The translations under genes and the position numbers were made by a program. From Bradyrhizobium elkanii USDA 76 (GTDB taxonomy: Bacteria > Pseudomonadota > Alphaproteobacteria > Rhizobiales > Xanthobacteraceae), in contig NZ_CP066356.1 in NCBI RefSeq assembly GCF_023278185.1, forward strand, positions 2,534,001 through 2,598,000: a stretch of 64,000 nucleotides of DNA, written 5' to 3'. The notes below the pieces were generated by a model, which saw nothing but the letters and a program-made list of their open reading frames with translations, was not told the DNA's origin and searched no databases. Positions 36,265 to 45,246 of this stretch are shown one piece after another; within the stretch, counting starts at the first letter, position 1; every line of letters begins with the position of its first letter.

Positions 36265-36368
36265 GGCGTTGCTTTCGCTGTTCTTGTTGCGGGTGGGGCA
36301 CGTTGGCGTAGCATGCCAAGCATGGCACTGTCAGTGCAACAACAAGAACCAATTTCAGGGAGCGGAAA

Positions 36369-37142
36369 ATGACTGGTGTGAAGCGTGAACGGGACGGCAA
36401 GGTCGGCATCCTGACGCTCAACGATCCCGCGAGCCTGAACGCCATGACGCCGGAACTGCTCGGCGATCTCGCGCGCGCCGTCGGCGAGATGAGCCTCGAC
36501 CCGGACATCCGCGCGCTGGTCCTGACCGGGGAGGGACGCGGCTTCTGCTCCGGGCAGAACCTCAAGGCGTTCCAGTCGCTCGGCGACAACATCTACACCG
36601 GCGTGATGAGGCATTATTGGCCGGCGATGCAGGCGTTGCGCGAATGCCGCGTGCCTGTCGTGGTCGCGGTCAACGGTGTTGCGGCCGGCGGCGGCTTCAG
36701 CCTCGCGATGTCCGGCGACATCATCCTGGCGGCGCGCTCGGCGAGCTTCATCCAGGTGTTCAGCCGGATCGGCCTGGTGCCCGATCTCGGCTCGACCTGG
36801 CTGTTGCCGCGCCTGATCGGCCGCCAGCGCGCGCTCGACCTGATGCTGCTGAACGAGCCGCTGCCCGCCGAGCGGGCCAAGGAGTGGGGATTGGTGCGCG
36901 ATGTGGTCGATGATGCCAAACTGCTCGACGAGGCGAAGGCGCTCGCCGGCCGTCTCGCCGACGGACCGACGCGCGCGCTGGTCGCGACGCGGCAGCTGCT
37001 CGAGGAGAGCGAGCACGCCAGCTACGCCGATCAGTTCCGCCGCGAGATCGAGCTGCAGCAGGTGATCCGCGAAAGCGCCGACGCGAAGGAAGGCCGCCAG
37101 GCCTTCGTCGAGAAACGCAAGGCCCAGTTCACGGGACGGTAA
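36369..37142 (+). CDS. Enoyl-CoA hydratase/isomerase family protein (PaaG-like)
   Basis: The 257-residue crotonase-fold protein has the oxyanion-hole segments GEGRGFCSGQNLKAF and VNGVAAGGGFSLAMSGD. The segment FSRIGLVPDLGSTWLLPRLIG resembles PaaG isomerases of phenylacetate catabolism rather than classic hydratases. The rest of the paa pathway is not here, so the substrate is open. The ATG at 36369 has TTCAGGGAGCGG upstream. It is divergent from the gamma-glutamyltransferase gene and convergent with a quinone oxidoreductase-like gene. Confidence 0.9.
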   Translation: MTGVKRERDGKVGILTLNDPASLNAMTPELLGDLARAVGEMSLDPDIRALVLTGEGRGFCSGQNLKAFQSLGDNIYTGVMRHYWPAMQALRECRVPVVVAVNGVAAGGGFSLAMSGDIILAARSASFIQVFSRIGLVPDLGSTWLLPRLIGRQRALDLMLLNEPLPAERAKEWGLVRDVVDDAKLLDEAKALAGRLADGPTRALVATRQLLEESEHASYADQFRREIELQQVIRESADAKEGRQAFVEKRKAQFTGR

Positions 37143-37160
37143 TCCTTGATCGCAGGCACG

Positions 37161-38174
37161 CTAGCCGATCGCAATCGCGACCTTGCCGAAATGCGCGCCA
37201 CTCGCCATGTGGGCGAACGCGGCCTTGACCTGGTCGAACGCGAACACCTTGTCGATCACGGGCTTGACGCCGTGCAGGCTGATGCCGTCGCACAGCGCCT
37301 GCAGATCCTCGATCGAGCCGACGGTGACGCCTTGCAGCCGCTGCTGCTGCATCACCATCAGCGGCAGCCGCGTGTCGGACGAGGCGGGACCTGCGAGCAC
37401 GCCGATGAAGGCGATGGTGCCGCCGATCCTGGTGGCGCGGATCGATTCGTTCAGCGTGCCGACGCCGCCGACCTCGACGACGAGATCGACGCCGTGCCCG
37501 GTCAGCTCGCGTGCCTTCTTGCCCCAGTCCGGCGTGGTCTTGTAGTTGAGCGTGACATCGGCGCCGAGCTGCTTCAGCCGCGCGATCTTGGCGTCGCTGG
37601 AGGAGGTCGCGATGACGCGGGCGCCGCACATCTTGGCGAATTGCAGCGCGAACAGCGAGACGCCGCCGGTGCCCTGGGTCAGCACCGTCTGTCCCGGCTT
37701 GAGGTCGCCGAGCTTGACCACCGCGCTCCACGCCGTGAGGCCGGCGCACGGCAGTGCCGCGGCCTCGATGTCGCTGAGGTGATCCGGCGTGCGCACCAGC
37801 GCATGCGCGGGGAAGACCCGGTACTCGGTCAGCACACCGTCGACGCTGCCGCCGAGCGCCGCACGCATCCGCGCCTCGCTCGGCTCGCCCCCGAGCCAGC
37901 TTTCGAAGAAGCTGCCGATCACGCGATCGCCGGGTGCGAAGCTCCTGACGCCGGCGCCGACCGCCTCGACCACGCCGGCGCCGTCGGAGACCGGCACCAG
38001 CGGAAATTTCTGGCGCGAGCCGTAACCGCCCTTGACCGTGAGCAGGTCGCGATAATTCAGCGTCGCCGCCTTCAGCCCCACCAGGACTTCGCCGGGGCCG
38101 GCTTGCGGAACCGGCTTGTCGACCAGCGCCAGCGCGTCGACGCCGCCGGGGCCTTGCAACTCATAGCATTTCAC
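37161..38174 (-). CDS. NAD(P)-dependent MDR oxidoreductase (quinone oxidoreductase-like, zinc-free)
   Basis: The 337-residue medium-chain reductase has the GroES-like N-terminal domain (NYRDLLTVKGGY, VPVSDGAGVVEAVG) and a Rossmann domain with VLTQGTGGVSLFALQFAK, where GTGGVS binds the nucleotide. The cysteine ligands of structural zinc are missing, as in quinone oxidoreductases and enoyl reductases. The start is a GTG at 38174 with AGGAGA upstream; a longer frame to 38243 has no ribosome binding site. The substrate is unknown. Confidence 0.9.
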   Translation of the reverse strand: MKCYELQGPGGVDALALVDKPVPQAGPGEVLVGLKAATLNYRDLLTVKGGYGSRQKFPLVPVSDGAGVVEAVGAGVRSFAPGDRVIGSFFESWLGGEPSEARMRAALGGSVDGVLTEYRVFPAHALVRTPDHLSDIEAAALPCAGLTAWSAVVKLGDLKPGQTVLTQGTGGVSLFALQFAKMCGARVIATSSSDAKIARLKQLGADVTLNYKTTPDWGKKARELTGHGVDLVVEVGGVGTLNESIRATRIGGTIAFIGVLAGPASSDTRLPLMVMQQQRLQGVTVGSIEDLQALCDGISLHGVKPVIDKVFAFDQVKAAFAHMASGAHFGKVAIAIG

Positions 38175-38376
38175 GGAACGTCTCCTGCTCGGTGCTCTTG
38201 TGTTGGGCAGCGCTTGCGGCGCCGCCGCGCATGCTCCGAGCATATGTCAGGCCTGCCGCGCGCGGCCATAGCGCGTAGCGGGGCCGATGGAATGGCGCCC
38301 ATGTCCGAACGTGCTGGCGTTGCCCGAAAATACCGCCAATCTGTGTCGTCAATGAAGTGACCGAGCGGAGGTGACC

Positions 38377-39246
38377 ATGGCTGCCTTGCTTGAGACGAGG
38401 CGCGATCTGATCGCAACGCTCGCACGCGGCGCGGTTCGCGTGCTGCTTGCCGCTGCATGGATCGCTTGCGGTGGTGCGATGGCCGCAGCAGACGACAGCC
38501 TCTACCGCGCGCAGACCGTCGTGACCGGCCAGGGCGAGCCGAACCGCATCATTGGCTTCGGTGCATGTCTGGAGGACGTCCTGATCAAGGTATCCGGTCA
38601 GCCAATGCTGGCAGGCGACCGCCGGCTTGCCGCATACAGATCGAAAGCCAAGGCGTTCGTCAGCAGGTTCGACTATCACGATCAATATGCCGGCAAACCG
38701 CATCATGACGAGCAGGGCACCCGCGACCGGCCTTACGACCTGACGGTGGATTTCGACGAGAGGAAGATCGACGGCATTCTCGCCAGGCTCGGTCTCAAGC
38801 CGTGGCGGTCGCAGCGGCCGGTGCTCGGCGTCTTCGCCGAGATGCAGCACGGTCCCACGGACTACATCGTCACATCCGACGGGACGCAGTCCGACCTGCA
38901 ACGCGACGCGCTTGCGGCTGCGGCCGCCAAACGCGGCATGCGCTTCGTGCTGCCCGATACAGCGGCGTTGACGAGCGCGAGCGTCACCGCCGCCGAACTG
39001 TTGAAGACGCCGCCGGCGAAGCTGAGTTCGATCGTCGCGCCGCAAGGCGGCGAGGCCACTCTGCTCGGTCGGCTGGTCTGGGACGACAAGGATCTCGGCT
39101 GGGCCACGCAATGGCGGATGGCCTGGCACGGCAAGGATTACAAATGGCAGTTTCGCGGCGTCACCTTCGATGAAGCCTTCCGCCGCGGCATCGGCGGCGC
39201 CGCGCAGGTGCTGTCGGGCAATGGCGATCCGGGGCGACCGAAATGA
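38377..39246 (+). CDS. Exported DUF2066 protein
   Basis: The 289-residue product has an N-terminal signal or anchor (about 18-38, GAVRVLLAAAWIACGGAMAAA). The mature part matches the DUF2066 pattern: LYRAQTVVTGQGEPNRIIGF, then LEDVLIKVSGQPML and RPYDLTVDFDERKIDGILARLG. Function is unknown; members are periplasmic. I chose the ATG at 38377, preceded by GCGGAGGTGACC; a GTG two codons earlier is also possible. No partner gene is evident. Confidence 0.85.
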   Translation: MAALLETRRDLIATLARGAVRVLLAAAWIACGGAMAAADDSLYRAQTVVTGQGEPNRIIGFGACLEDVLIKVSGQPMLAGDRRLAAYRSKAKAFVSRFDYHDQYAGKPHHDEQGTRDRPYDLTVDFDERKIDGILARLGLKPWRSQRPVLGVFAEMQHGPTDYIVTSDGTQSDLQRDALAAAAAKRGMRFVLPDTAALTSASVTAAELLKTPPAKLSSIVAPQGGEATLLGRLVWDDKDLGWATQWRMAWHGKDYKWQFRGVTFDEAFRRGIGGAAQVLSGNGDPGRPK

Positions 39247-39322
39247 TGAACTTGCGCGGGCGTAGCGGCTGGTTTGCGCCAGAGCCTGATAAGATCAGGT
39301 TGAGCTGGAACGGCGTCGAAAG

Positions 39323-39475
39323 TTCACCCCTCCCTTGGGAGAGGTCGATTTGCGCAGCAAATCGGGTGAGGGGTTACGGTCTATCGAGAGAGCAAGAGCC
39401 CTCACCCGGATTGCACTGGACGATGCTTTGCATCGCCAGACGCAATCCGACCTCTCCCCAACGGGGAGAGGTGAA
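39323..39475. repeat. Palindromic intergenic repeat (CACCCGGATTGCA family), copy 2
   Basis: Outer arms CACCCCTCCC...GGGAGAGG and CCTCTCCCCAACGGGGAGAGGTGA surround two inner inverted pairs (CGATTTGCGCAGCAAATCG and CACCCGGATTGCA...CGCAATCCGACCTC). It is a longer relative of the copy at 28023-28147. The gap 39247-39517 has no gene. Confidence 0.8.
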
Positions 39476-39517
39476 CCGAAAGCGCGGCAAGCCGATTCAA
39501 CCAAAACTCATCCCGCT

Positions 39518-40483
39518 TTACCCGGCGTAGCCGAGCGTTTGCGACGGGTATTCCCCGAACATCGCGCGGTAATATTGCGAGAAGCGCCCGAGCTCGATGA
39601 AGCCCTGTTCGATCGCAACCTTGGAGACGGTGGTCTGGTCCGGGGTGCTTTCGCGCAGGATCGAACGGATCATGCAAAGCCGCTTGTAGCGCAGGAACGT
39701 CACCGGGCCGACCCCGAACACTTCGTGGAAGGCGCGGTGCAGGCTGCGTCGCGACAGCCGAAGCTCGGTGCAGATTTCCGAGACATGGACCGGGCGCGTG
39801 CCCGCGGCGTGCAGATAGTCCTCGACATGGCGCACCAGTCGCATCGCCGACGGCAGGTAGCTCGTTCCATCGGGCGGCAGCGATGTGACGACCGTCGCGG
39901 TCACGCAATCGATGATCGCGCGCTTCCAGAAGTCGGCCGACGCGTCGGTCAAGGCGTCCGGATAGCGCGCGAGATGCGCGACGATCCGCGGCAGTTTGTC
40001 TGCTGCGCCCATGCCGATCGCGGGGTCGGCGCGAAAGTGGTTCTTCGCTTGCCAGGTTTCGGCGTCGGCGAGCCGCGGCTCGCCGCCGAATATGTCGGGC
40101 AGATCGGCCAGGTCGAAGCGGATGGCCGCGTAGGACGAAGCGCTGTGAAAGACCCCGTCATGCTCGACCGAAGGAGGGATCACCAGCACATCGGCCGGCT
40201 GCATGTCGAACGCCCAATGCGTGACGCGGTCGGTCGCGTTCAGCAGCATTCCGATGATCAGCTTGGGATCAGTCGAGATGCGCTGGGTGCGGACCCCGAC
40301 ATTGAACGCGCCGATGCTGAGCGAAAAGTCACCGATCCCGACGTGAGACAATGTGCCGCGCAGCTTGCCGCGCTCAAGCTGCATGACTTCGACATGCGAA
40401 CCTTTGACGGCATCGTGGAGACCCTCGAAGCCATCAAGCTCGCCGGTGCTGACCGTCAGGTGCTGGCCCATATCCACGTTCAC
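39518..40483 (-). CDS. AraC-family regulator 1
   Basis: The 321-residue protein has a cupin-like N-terminal sensor half and a C-terminal double HTH (about 215-318: ICTELRLSRRSLHRAFHEVFG, then VAIEQGFIELGRFSQYYRAMFGEYPSQTL). It is clearly a paralogue of the regulator at 53396-54409, with long identical runs in both halves (SRRSLHRAFHE, GRFSQYYR vs GRFAQYYR). It is divergent from the formylglycine-enzyme/sulfatase block and its gap carries the promoter element shared with the other AraC gene. It probably activates that block in response to a small ligand (inference). Confidence 0.92.
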   Translation of the reverse strand: MNVDMGQHLTVSTGELDGFEGLHDAVKGSHVEVMQLERGKLRGTLSHVGIGDFSLSIGAFNVGVRTQRISTDPKLIIGMLLNATDRVTHWAFDMQPADVLVIPPSVEHDGVFHSASSYAAIRFDLADLPDIFGGEPRLADAETWQAKNHFRADPAIGMGAADKLPRIVAHLARYPDALTDASADFWKRAIIDCVTATVVTSLPPDGTSYLPSAMRLVRHVEDYLHAAGTRPVHVSEICTELRLSRRSLHRAFHEVFGVGPVTFLRYKRLCMIRSILRESTPDQTTVSKVAIEQGFIELGRFSQYYRAMFGEYPSQTLGYAG

Positions 40484-40710
40484 AACTGTAGCGCGATTAA
40501 TCCACTAAAACCAAATGCTTGAAGTCGGTACAAAAAGTGCGGCCGCGACAATGTGCCTAAATTGGTTTGATTCGCATGGCGAGATCGTGGTGGTGGATTT
40601 GCTAACGCACGGATTTTCGCTTGTTTTTCCGAGAAAGCAATAAGGCCGACCGGATCGGATTGATCGAATTGGAGCATCTTTCGTTAAGCCTGCACGCCTC
40701 GGGGTTGAGA

Positions 40711-40756
40711 TTGGCACAAAGTGCACATCACTTGTATAGTGCGTTCCGCTATCGTT
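40711..40756 (+). promoter_or_regulatory. Shared AraC-type promoter element, copy 1
   Basis: A 21-base element starting TTGGCACAAA (40711-40731) matches the one at 54627-54647 at 18 of 21 positions. TTCC-NN-TATCGTT (40744-40756) follows at exactly the same offset in both copies. I infer an activator site just upstream of a core promoter. A looser relative (CGGTACAAAAAGTGC) lies at 40526-40540 near the AraC start. The gap 40484-40928 holds no gene I can support. Confidence 0.6.
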
Positions 40757-40819
40757 TGAACTGACAGCAGAATTCGCTCGTGACAACGTCCAGTGGAACG
40801 AGTCACGATGGAGAAATCC

Positions 40820-40839
40820 TGTGCACGCAAGTGTGCACA
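40820..40839. promoter_or_regulatory. Palindrome TGTGCAC-N6-GTGCACA in the long leader
   Basis: Perfect 7-base arms (40820-40826, 40833-40839) lie downstream of the inferred promoter and 90 bp before the first gene. It could be a repressor site or an RNA hairpin in the leader. Confidence 0.4.
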
Positions 40840-40928
40840 TGGATTGGCAACGGAGGAGAAAAGGGAAGAAGGCCTGACGGATCAACGCTGCCGAAAAGTG
40901 CAGCACAGAAAAATGGAAGGGCGCGACA

Positions 40929-41462
40929 ATGCACTCAGGCAAGACGCAATCATGCACGACGTTCGGTCACCGAGATCGTAAGGCTGCGATCTTCAACAGG
41001 ATTTTCCGTCTGGCGCTCGTTGGAGCAGCCGCGATCCTCGCGCAAGCCGGCCCGGCGTCGGCGGTCAGCATCGGCTCTTCCGCTTCATTGCCGCTCGTTC
41101 AACAGCAAGAAGGCAGCAGTAACGTTGTGCAGGTGCGCGCCGTCGCGCGCCGGGGCGGCGTTGCCGTCGGACCGCGCGGCGGTGCGGTTGCCTATCGTAG
41201 CCGGACGGTGGTGCGCCCGGGAGTGAGGCCCGGCTGGCACGGCGGCGGCACGCGCTGGGTTGGACCGCGGCCGGGAGGTTGGGCGCGGCCCGGCTGGTAC
41301 GGCTGGCCGATCGGGGGGGCGGTCGCGGCCGGCGCGGCGATCGGCGTCGTGACCGCGGCGACCGCAGCCGCCTGGGCTGGACCGCCGCCGGCAGCGGGCA
41401 TGTGCTGGTACTACACCGACCCGTCGCGAACACAGGGCTTCTGGGACTACTGCTCGCGGTAA
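40929..41462 (+). CDS. Exported Gly/Arg/Trp/Pro-rich protein, unknown function
   Basis: The 177-residue product has a signal peptide (about 22-45, FNRIFRLALVGAAAILAQAGPASA). The mature chain has an Arg/Gly/Val-rich part (RRGGVAVGPRGGAVAYRSR), a Gly/Trp/Pro-rich part (GWHGGGTRWVGPRPGGWARPGW), a hydrophobic Ala/Gly helix (PIGGAVAAGAAIGVVTAAT), and a short tail with two cysteines (MCWYYTDPSRTQGFWDYCS). Similar small proteins in rhizobia are annotated only as hypothetical. The ATG at 40929 has GGAAGG upstream. It is the first gene after the inferred AraC-controlled promoter, and the formylglycine enzyme follows 21 bp later. Confidence 0.78.
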   Translation: MHSGKTQSCTTFGHRDRKAAIFNRIFRLALVGAAAILAQAGPASAVSIGSSASLPLVQQQEGSSNVVQVRAVARRGGVAVGPRGGAVAYRSRTVVRPGVRPGWHGGGTRWVGPRPGGWARPGWYGWPIGGAVAAGAAIGVVTAATAAAWAGPPPAAGMCWYYTDPSRTQGFWDYCSR

Positions 41463-41483
41463 TGCGCGAAGAGGTGCATCGCC

Positions 41484-42476
41484 ATGTCCCGGGTAGAGAT
41501 CACCTCGACCGAACGAGAGGGTGAGGACCGCGTCCAGACCGACGACATGGTCTGGATTCCCGGCGGCACGTTCCGCATGGGCTCCGACCATCACTATCCC
41601 GAGGAGGCGCCGGCGCATCGCGCGTCGGTCGACGGCTTCTGGATCGACCGCACCCCGGTGACCAACGCTCAATTCCGCGAATTCGTGCGGGAGACCGGGC
41701 ACATCACGGTCGCCGAGCGACCGCCGGATCCTGCGCAATATCCGGGCGCGCTGCCGCATATGCTCTACGCCGGCTCGCTGGTGTTTCAGCCGCCGCGCCG
41801 GGTCACCACCCTGCGCGACTGGAGCCAATGGTGGACCTTGATGAAGGGCGCGAACTGGCGCCGCCCCTACGGCCCGCGCAGCAACATCAACGTGCTCGGC
41901 AGCCACCCGGTCGTCCACGTCGCCTATGCCGATGCGCTCGCCTACGCCAAATGGGCCGGCAAGGAACTTCCGACCGAAGCCGAGTGGGAGTTCGCGGCGC
42001 GCGGCGGGCTCGAGGCCGAGGAGTTCGCCTGGGGCAATGCCTTGACGCCCGGCGGCAAGCACATGGCCAACACATGGCAAGGCAATTTCCCTATTCAGAA
42101 CCTCTGCGAGGACGGCTTCGACCGGACCTCGCCGGTGACCGCGTTTCCGCCGAATGGCTATGGCGTCCACGACATGATCGGCAATGTCTGGGAGTGGACC
42201 GCCGACTGGTGGTCCGCCCGTCATGAGGCCGACGCCGCGAAGCCCTGCTGCATCCCGCAGAATCCGCGCGGCGGTCGCGAGGAGGCGAGCTACGACCCCG
42301 CCCAGCCCGCGATCAAGATTCCGCGGAAGGTGCTGAAGGGCGGCTCGCATCTCTGCGCCCCGAACTATTGCCGCCGCTATCGCCCCGCCGCGCGGCATGC
42401 CGAACCGGTCGATACGTCGACCAGCCATGTCGGGTTCAGATGCGTGGTGCGGTCGCGAACGTCTCAGCCAGCTTAG
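41484..42476 (+). CDS. Formylglycine-generating enzyme (SUMF1/FGE family)
   Basis: FGE oxidises the active-site cysteine of sulfatases to formylglycine. The 330-residue protein has the family pattern: MVWIPGGTFRMGSD near the start, LPTEAEWEFAARGG, and VHDMIGNVWEWTADWW. The copper-binding active-site pair is present as Cys291 and Cys296 in KGGSHLCAPNYCRRYRPAAR, and the final HVGFRCV closes the fold. Many SUMF1-domain proteins lack these cysteines, so this one is probably a true FGE. It has no signal peptide and should act in the cytoplasm on sulfatases before export. A sulfatase gene starts 17 bp downstream and a second lies 8 kb away. Confidence 0.93.
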   Translation: MSRVEITSTEREGEDRVQTDDMVWIPGGTFRMGSDHHYPEEAPAHRASVDGFWIDRTPVTNAQFREFVRETGHITVAERPPDPAQYPGALPHMLYAGSLVFQPPRRVTTLRDWSQWWTLMKGANWRRPYGPRSNINVLGSHPVVHVAYADALAYAKWAGKELPTEAEWEFAARGGLEAEEFAWGNALTPGGKHMANTWQGNFPIQNLCEDGFDRTSPVTAFPPNGYGVHDMIGNVWEWTADWWSARHEADAAKPCCIPQNPRGGREEASYDPAQPAIKIPRKVLKGGSHLCAPNYCRRYRPAARHAEPVDTSTSHVGFRCVVRSRTSQPA

Positions 42477-42493
42477 AGAGTAGGGAGCGACGA

Positions 42494-44137
42494 ATGAGTG
42501 ATGAAGCCGAATTAAGGAACAATGGGGCGGCCAAACTCAATGGTAACAGCCGCGGTTCGTTACTTCGCAGCTTGTTCGCGGCAGCGTTGGTCGCGACAAG
42601 CCTGTCGCCATTGGCGAGGTCGCCCGCGCTCGCGCAGCAGCCGGGCACGGCGAAGCCGAACATCCTCGTCATCTTCGGCGACGACATCGGCCAGTCCAAC
42701 ATCAGCGCCTATACGCGCGGCGTGGTGGGCTACAAGACGCCGAACATCGATCGCATCGCCAATGAAGGGATGATGTTCACGGACTATTACGCCGAGAACA
42801 GCTGTACGGCCGGCCGATCCACCTTCATCACCGGGCAGGCTTGCCTGCGCACCGGCCTCTGCAAGGTCGGCATTCCCGGCGCGACCGTCGGCCTGCAGGA
42901 TCGCGACGTCACCATCGCACAGGCGCTGAAGCCGCTCGGTTACGCGACCGGTCAGTTCGGCAAGAACCATCTCGGCGACCGCGATGAGTACCTCCCGGTC
43001 AAGCATGGATTCGATGAGTTCTTCGGCAATCTCTATCACCTCAACGCCGAGGAGGAGCCGGAGCGGCCGTATTATCCGAAGAACGACACCGCATTCACGA
43101 AGAGCAACACCCCGCGCGGCGTGTTGAAGGCGTCCGCCGACGGCAAGATCGAAGATACGGGTCCGCTGAACCGGAAGCGGATGGAGACCGTCGACGACGA
43201 GACCACGGCGGCGGCGATCGATTTCATGCAACGTCAGGCGAAGGCGAACAAGCCGTTCTTCACCTGGATGAACACCACGCGCATGCATGCGTTCACGCAT
43301 GTCCGCGCATCCATGCAAGGTCAGAGCGGCATGCCCGGCAACGAATATGCCGACGGCATGATCGAGCACGACGGCGATGTCGGAAAGCTCCTGAAGGCAC
43401 TGGACGACCTCGGGATCGCCAACAACACCATTGTCGTCTACACGACCGACAACGGTCCAAACCAGTGGTCCTGGCCGGACGCGGCCACGACGCCGTTCCG
43501 CAGCGAAAAGGACACCAACTGGGAAGGCGCATTCCGGGTGCCGGCGATGGTTCGTTGGCCTGGCCACATCAAGGCCGGTGAAGTGTCGAACGAAATGATG
43601 TCGGGCCTGGATTGGTTCCCGACGTTGCTGGCTGCGGCGGGCGAGTCCGATGTCAAGGATAAGCTGCTGAAGGGCTCCGATATTGGCGGCAAGTCGTTCA
43701 AGGTGCACCTCGACGGCTACAACCAGCTGCCGTACCTGACCGGCCAACAGCCGAAGTCCGCGCGCAACGATTTCTACTACTTCAACGACGACGGCCAGGT
43801 CGTTGCGTACCGCTATAACGACTGGAAGATCGTGTTCTGCGAGCAGCGTGAACCCGGCGGATTCGTCGTCTGGGCGAATCCGTTCACCTGCCTGCGCGCG
43901 CCAAAAGTGTTCAACCTGCGCATGGATCCCTTCGAACGCGCCGATGTGGTCTCCGACCAGTACTACGACTGGTTGGCCAAGAACGCCTATCTCATTCAAT
44001 ACGGCGTATGGCGGGTCGCTCCGTTCCTGCAGACCTTCAAGGAATTCCCGCCGAGCCAGCGGTCGGCAAGCTTCAGCATCGACCAGATGGTCGATGCCCT
44101 GATGAAGACGCTGGACAAGCAACCGGGTGCAAAATAG
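42494..44137 (+). CDS. Arylsulfatase 1, exported (Sec-type signal)
   Basis: The 547-residue sulfatase has an N-terminal signal (about 22-48, LLRSLFAAALVATSLSPLARSPALAQ). Metal ligands are in NILVIFGDDIGQSN. The modification site is CTAGR with the cysteine at 104, followed by STFITGQ; alanine replaces the proline of the canonical CxPxR. Further sulfatase signatures are GQFGKNHLGD and VYTTDNGPNQW. It would hydrolyse sulfate esters in the periplasm; the substrate cannot be read. The ATG at 42494 has TAGGGAGCGA upstream. It is co-transcribed with the FGE and ended by a strong terminator. Confidence 0.93.
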   Translation: MSDEAELRNNGAAKLNGNSRGSLLRSLFAAALVATSLSPLARSPALAQQPGTAKPNILVIFGDDIGQSNISAYTRGVVGYKTPNIDRIANEGMMFTDYYAENSCTAGRSTFITGQACLRTGLCKVGIPGATVGLQDRDVTIAQALKPLGYATGQFGKNHLGDRDEYLPVKHGFDEFFGNLYHLNAEEEPERPYYPKNDTAFTKSNTPRGVLKASADGKIEDTGPLNRKRMETVDDETTAAAIDFMQRQAKANKPFFTWMNTTRMHAFTHVRASMQGQSGMPGNEYADGMIEHDGDVGKLLKALDDLGIANNTIVVYTTDNGPNQWSWPDAATTPFRSEKDTNWEGAFRVPAMVRWPGHIKAGEVSNEMMSGLDWFPTLLAAAGESDVKDKLLKGSDIGGKSFKVHLDGYNQLPYLTGQQPKSARNDFYYFNDDGQVVAYRYNDWKIVFCEQREPGGFVVWANPFTCLRAPKVFNLRMDPFERADVVSDQYYDWLAKNAYLIQYGVWRVAPFLQTFKEFPPSQRSASFSIDQMVDALMKTLDKQPGAK

Positions 44138-44151
44138 CGCGAGCAATGCGC

Positions 44152-44189
44152 GGATCCGGCCGCCGCTCGCCGGCGGCCGGATCCTTTTT
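44152..44189 (+). terminator. Strong terminator between arylsulfatase 1 and moxR
   Basis: A perfect 14-bp GC-rich stem (44152-44165 with 44171-44184), 5-base loop, runs into five Ts (44185-44189). The moxR start codon is only 15 bp further, so the moxR operon is fed by readthrough or by a promoter inside the sulfatase gene. Confidence 0.85.
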
Positions 44190-44203
44190 CAGGTTCAGTC
44201 CAC

Positions 44204-45238
44204 ATGCCGGATCTTCGATCGAGTCAGTTGAAAGCCGCGACGGAGCAGGAAGGCGCAAAGAGCTCGGCGGCCCGCGATGCGGTGCTCGATCTCAAGGCGC
44301 GCATCGGCAAGTCGGTACTCGGGCAGGATCATCTGGTCGAGAGCATGCTGATCGGGTTACTCGCCAACGGCAATCTCCTGATCGAAAGCCTGCCGGGGCT
44401 TGCCAAGACGCGCGCGGTAAAGACGCTGGCGAAGAACCTTGCCGCGGACCTGTCGCGCGTGCAGTTCACGCCGGACCTGCTGCCGTCGGACGTGACCGGC
44501 GCGGAGATCTACCTGCAGACCGAGAAGGGCGGCCAGTTTCAATTCCAGAAGGGGCCGATCTTCGCCAACCTCGTGCTGGCGGACGAGATCAACCGCGCGC
44601 CGGCCAAGGTGCAGTCGGCGCTGCTGGAAGCGATGGAGGAACGTCAGGTCACCGTTGCCGGCAAGACCTACAAGATGCCTGACCTGTTCATGGTGCTCGC
44701 GACCGAGAATCCGATCGAGCAGGAGGGCACCTATCCGCTTCCCGAGGCCCAACTCGACCGCTTCCTGATGCATGTCGTGATCACCTATCCCGACGAGGCG
44801 ACGGAAGGCGAGATCATCAAGCTCAACCGCGCCGAGAATGCGCGGAAGCCGGAAGCCGGTGCTGCCGAGCCGCCGCCGGTGCCGCAGCAGGCGGTCCTCG
44901 ATGCGCGCGGCGAGCTCGACGGCATTTTCGTCTCCGACCTCGCACAGAAATACATCGTCGACCTGATCTACGCGACGCGGTTTCCCGGCCGCTACGGCGA
45001 GCCCCTGAGCAAATGGATCCAGATCGGCGCCAGCCCGCGCGGCAGCCTCGCCATCGACCGCTGCGCGCGGGCGCGCGCATGGCTCGACGGGCAGGACTTC
45101 GTCACGCCCGACCACATCCGCGCCGTCATCCACGACTGCCTGCGGCACCGGCTGATCCTGAGCTACGAGGCCGTATCGCAGGGCATCAGCCCCGACCAGG
45201 TGATCGACAAGATCACCGAGCTTGTCGCTGCAGCGTGA
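44204..45238 (+). CDS. MoxR-family AAA+ ATPase
   Basis: The 344-residue ATPase has a MoxR-type Walker A (LPGLAKTR, about 63-70), Walker B LVLADEIN (123-130), and the family sensor stretch ATENPIEQEGTYPLPEAQLDRF. The lid domain follows (about 250-340). MoxR proteins act as chaperones that assemble or load metal into partner enzymes and work with VWA-domain proteins. Here the next five genes encode the standard partners (DUF58, DUF4381, BatA, BatB-like/TPR, BatD). The ATG at 44204 lies just after a terminator hairpin. The location between two sulfatases suggests that these are its clients (inference). Confidence 0.95.
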   Translation: MPDLRSSQLKAATEQEGAKSSAARDAVLDLKARIGKSVLGQDHLVESMLIGLLANGNLLIESLPGLAKTRAVKTLAKNLAADLSRVQFTPDLLPSDVTGAEIYLQTEKGGQFQFQKGPIFANLVLADEINRAPAKVQSALLEAMEERQVTVAGKTYKMPDLFMVLATENPIEQEGTYPLPEAQLDRFLMHVVITYPDEATEGEIIKLNRAENARKPEAGAAEPPPVPQQAVLDARGELDGIFVSDLAQKYIVDLIYATRFPGRYGEPLSKWIQIGASPRGSLAIDRCARARAWLDGQDFVTPDHIRAVIHDCLRHRLILSYEAVSQGISPDQVIDKITELVAAA

Positions 45239-45246
45239 GGGCCGTG

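Noticed and set aside
40795..40820. GGAAC at 40795 as an EcfG promoter
   Set aside because: The -10 position reads TCCT, which does not match.
40793..40981. Possible 62-codon gene in the leader of the sulfatase block
   Set aside because: Charged low-similarity sequence over a palindrome, overlaps the start of the supported gene at 40929 and lacks a family or signal.
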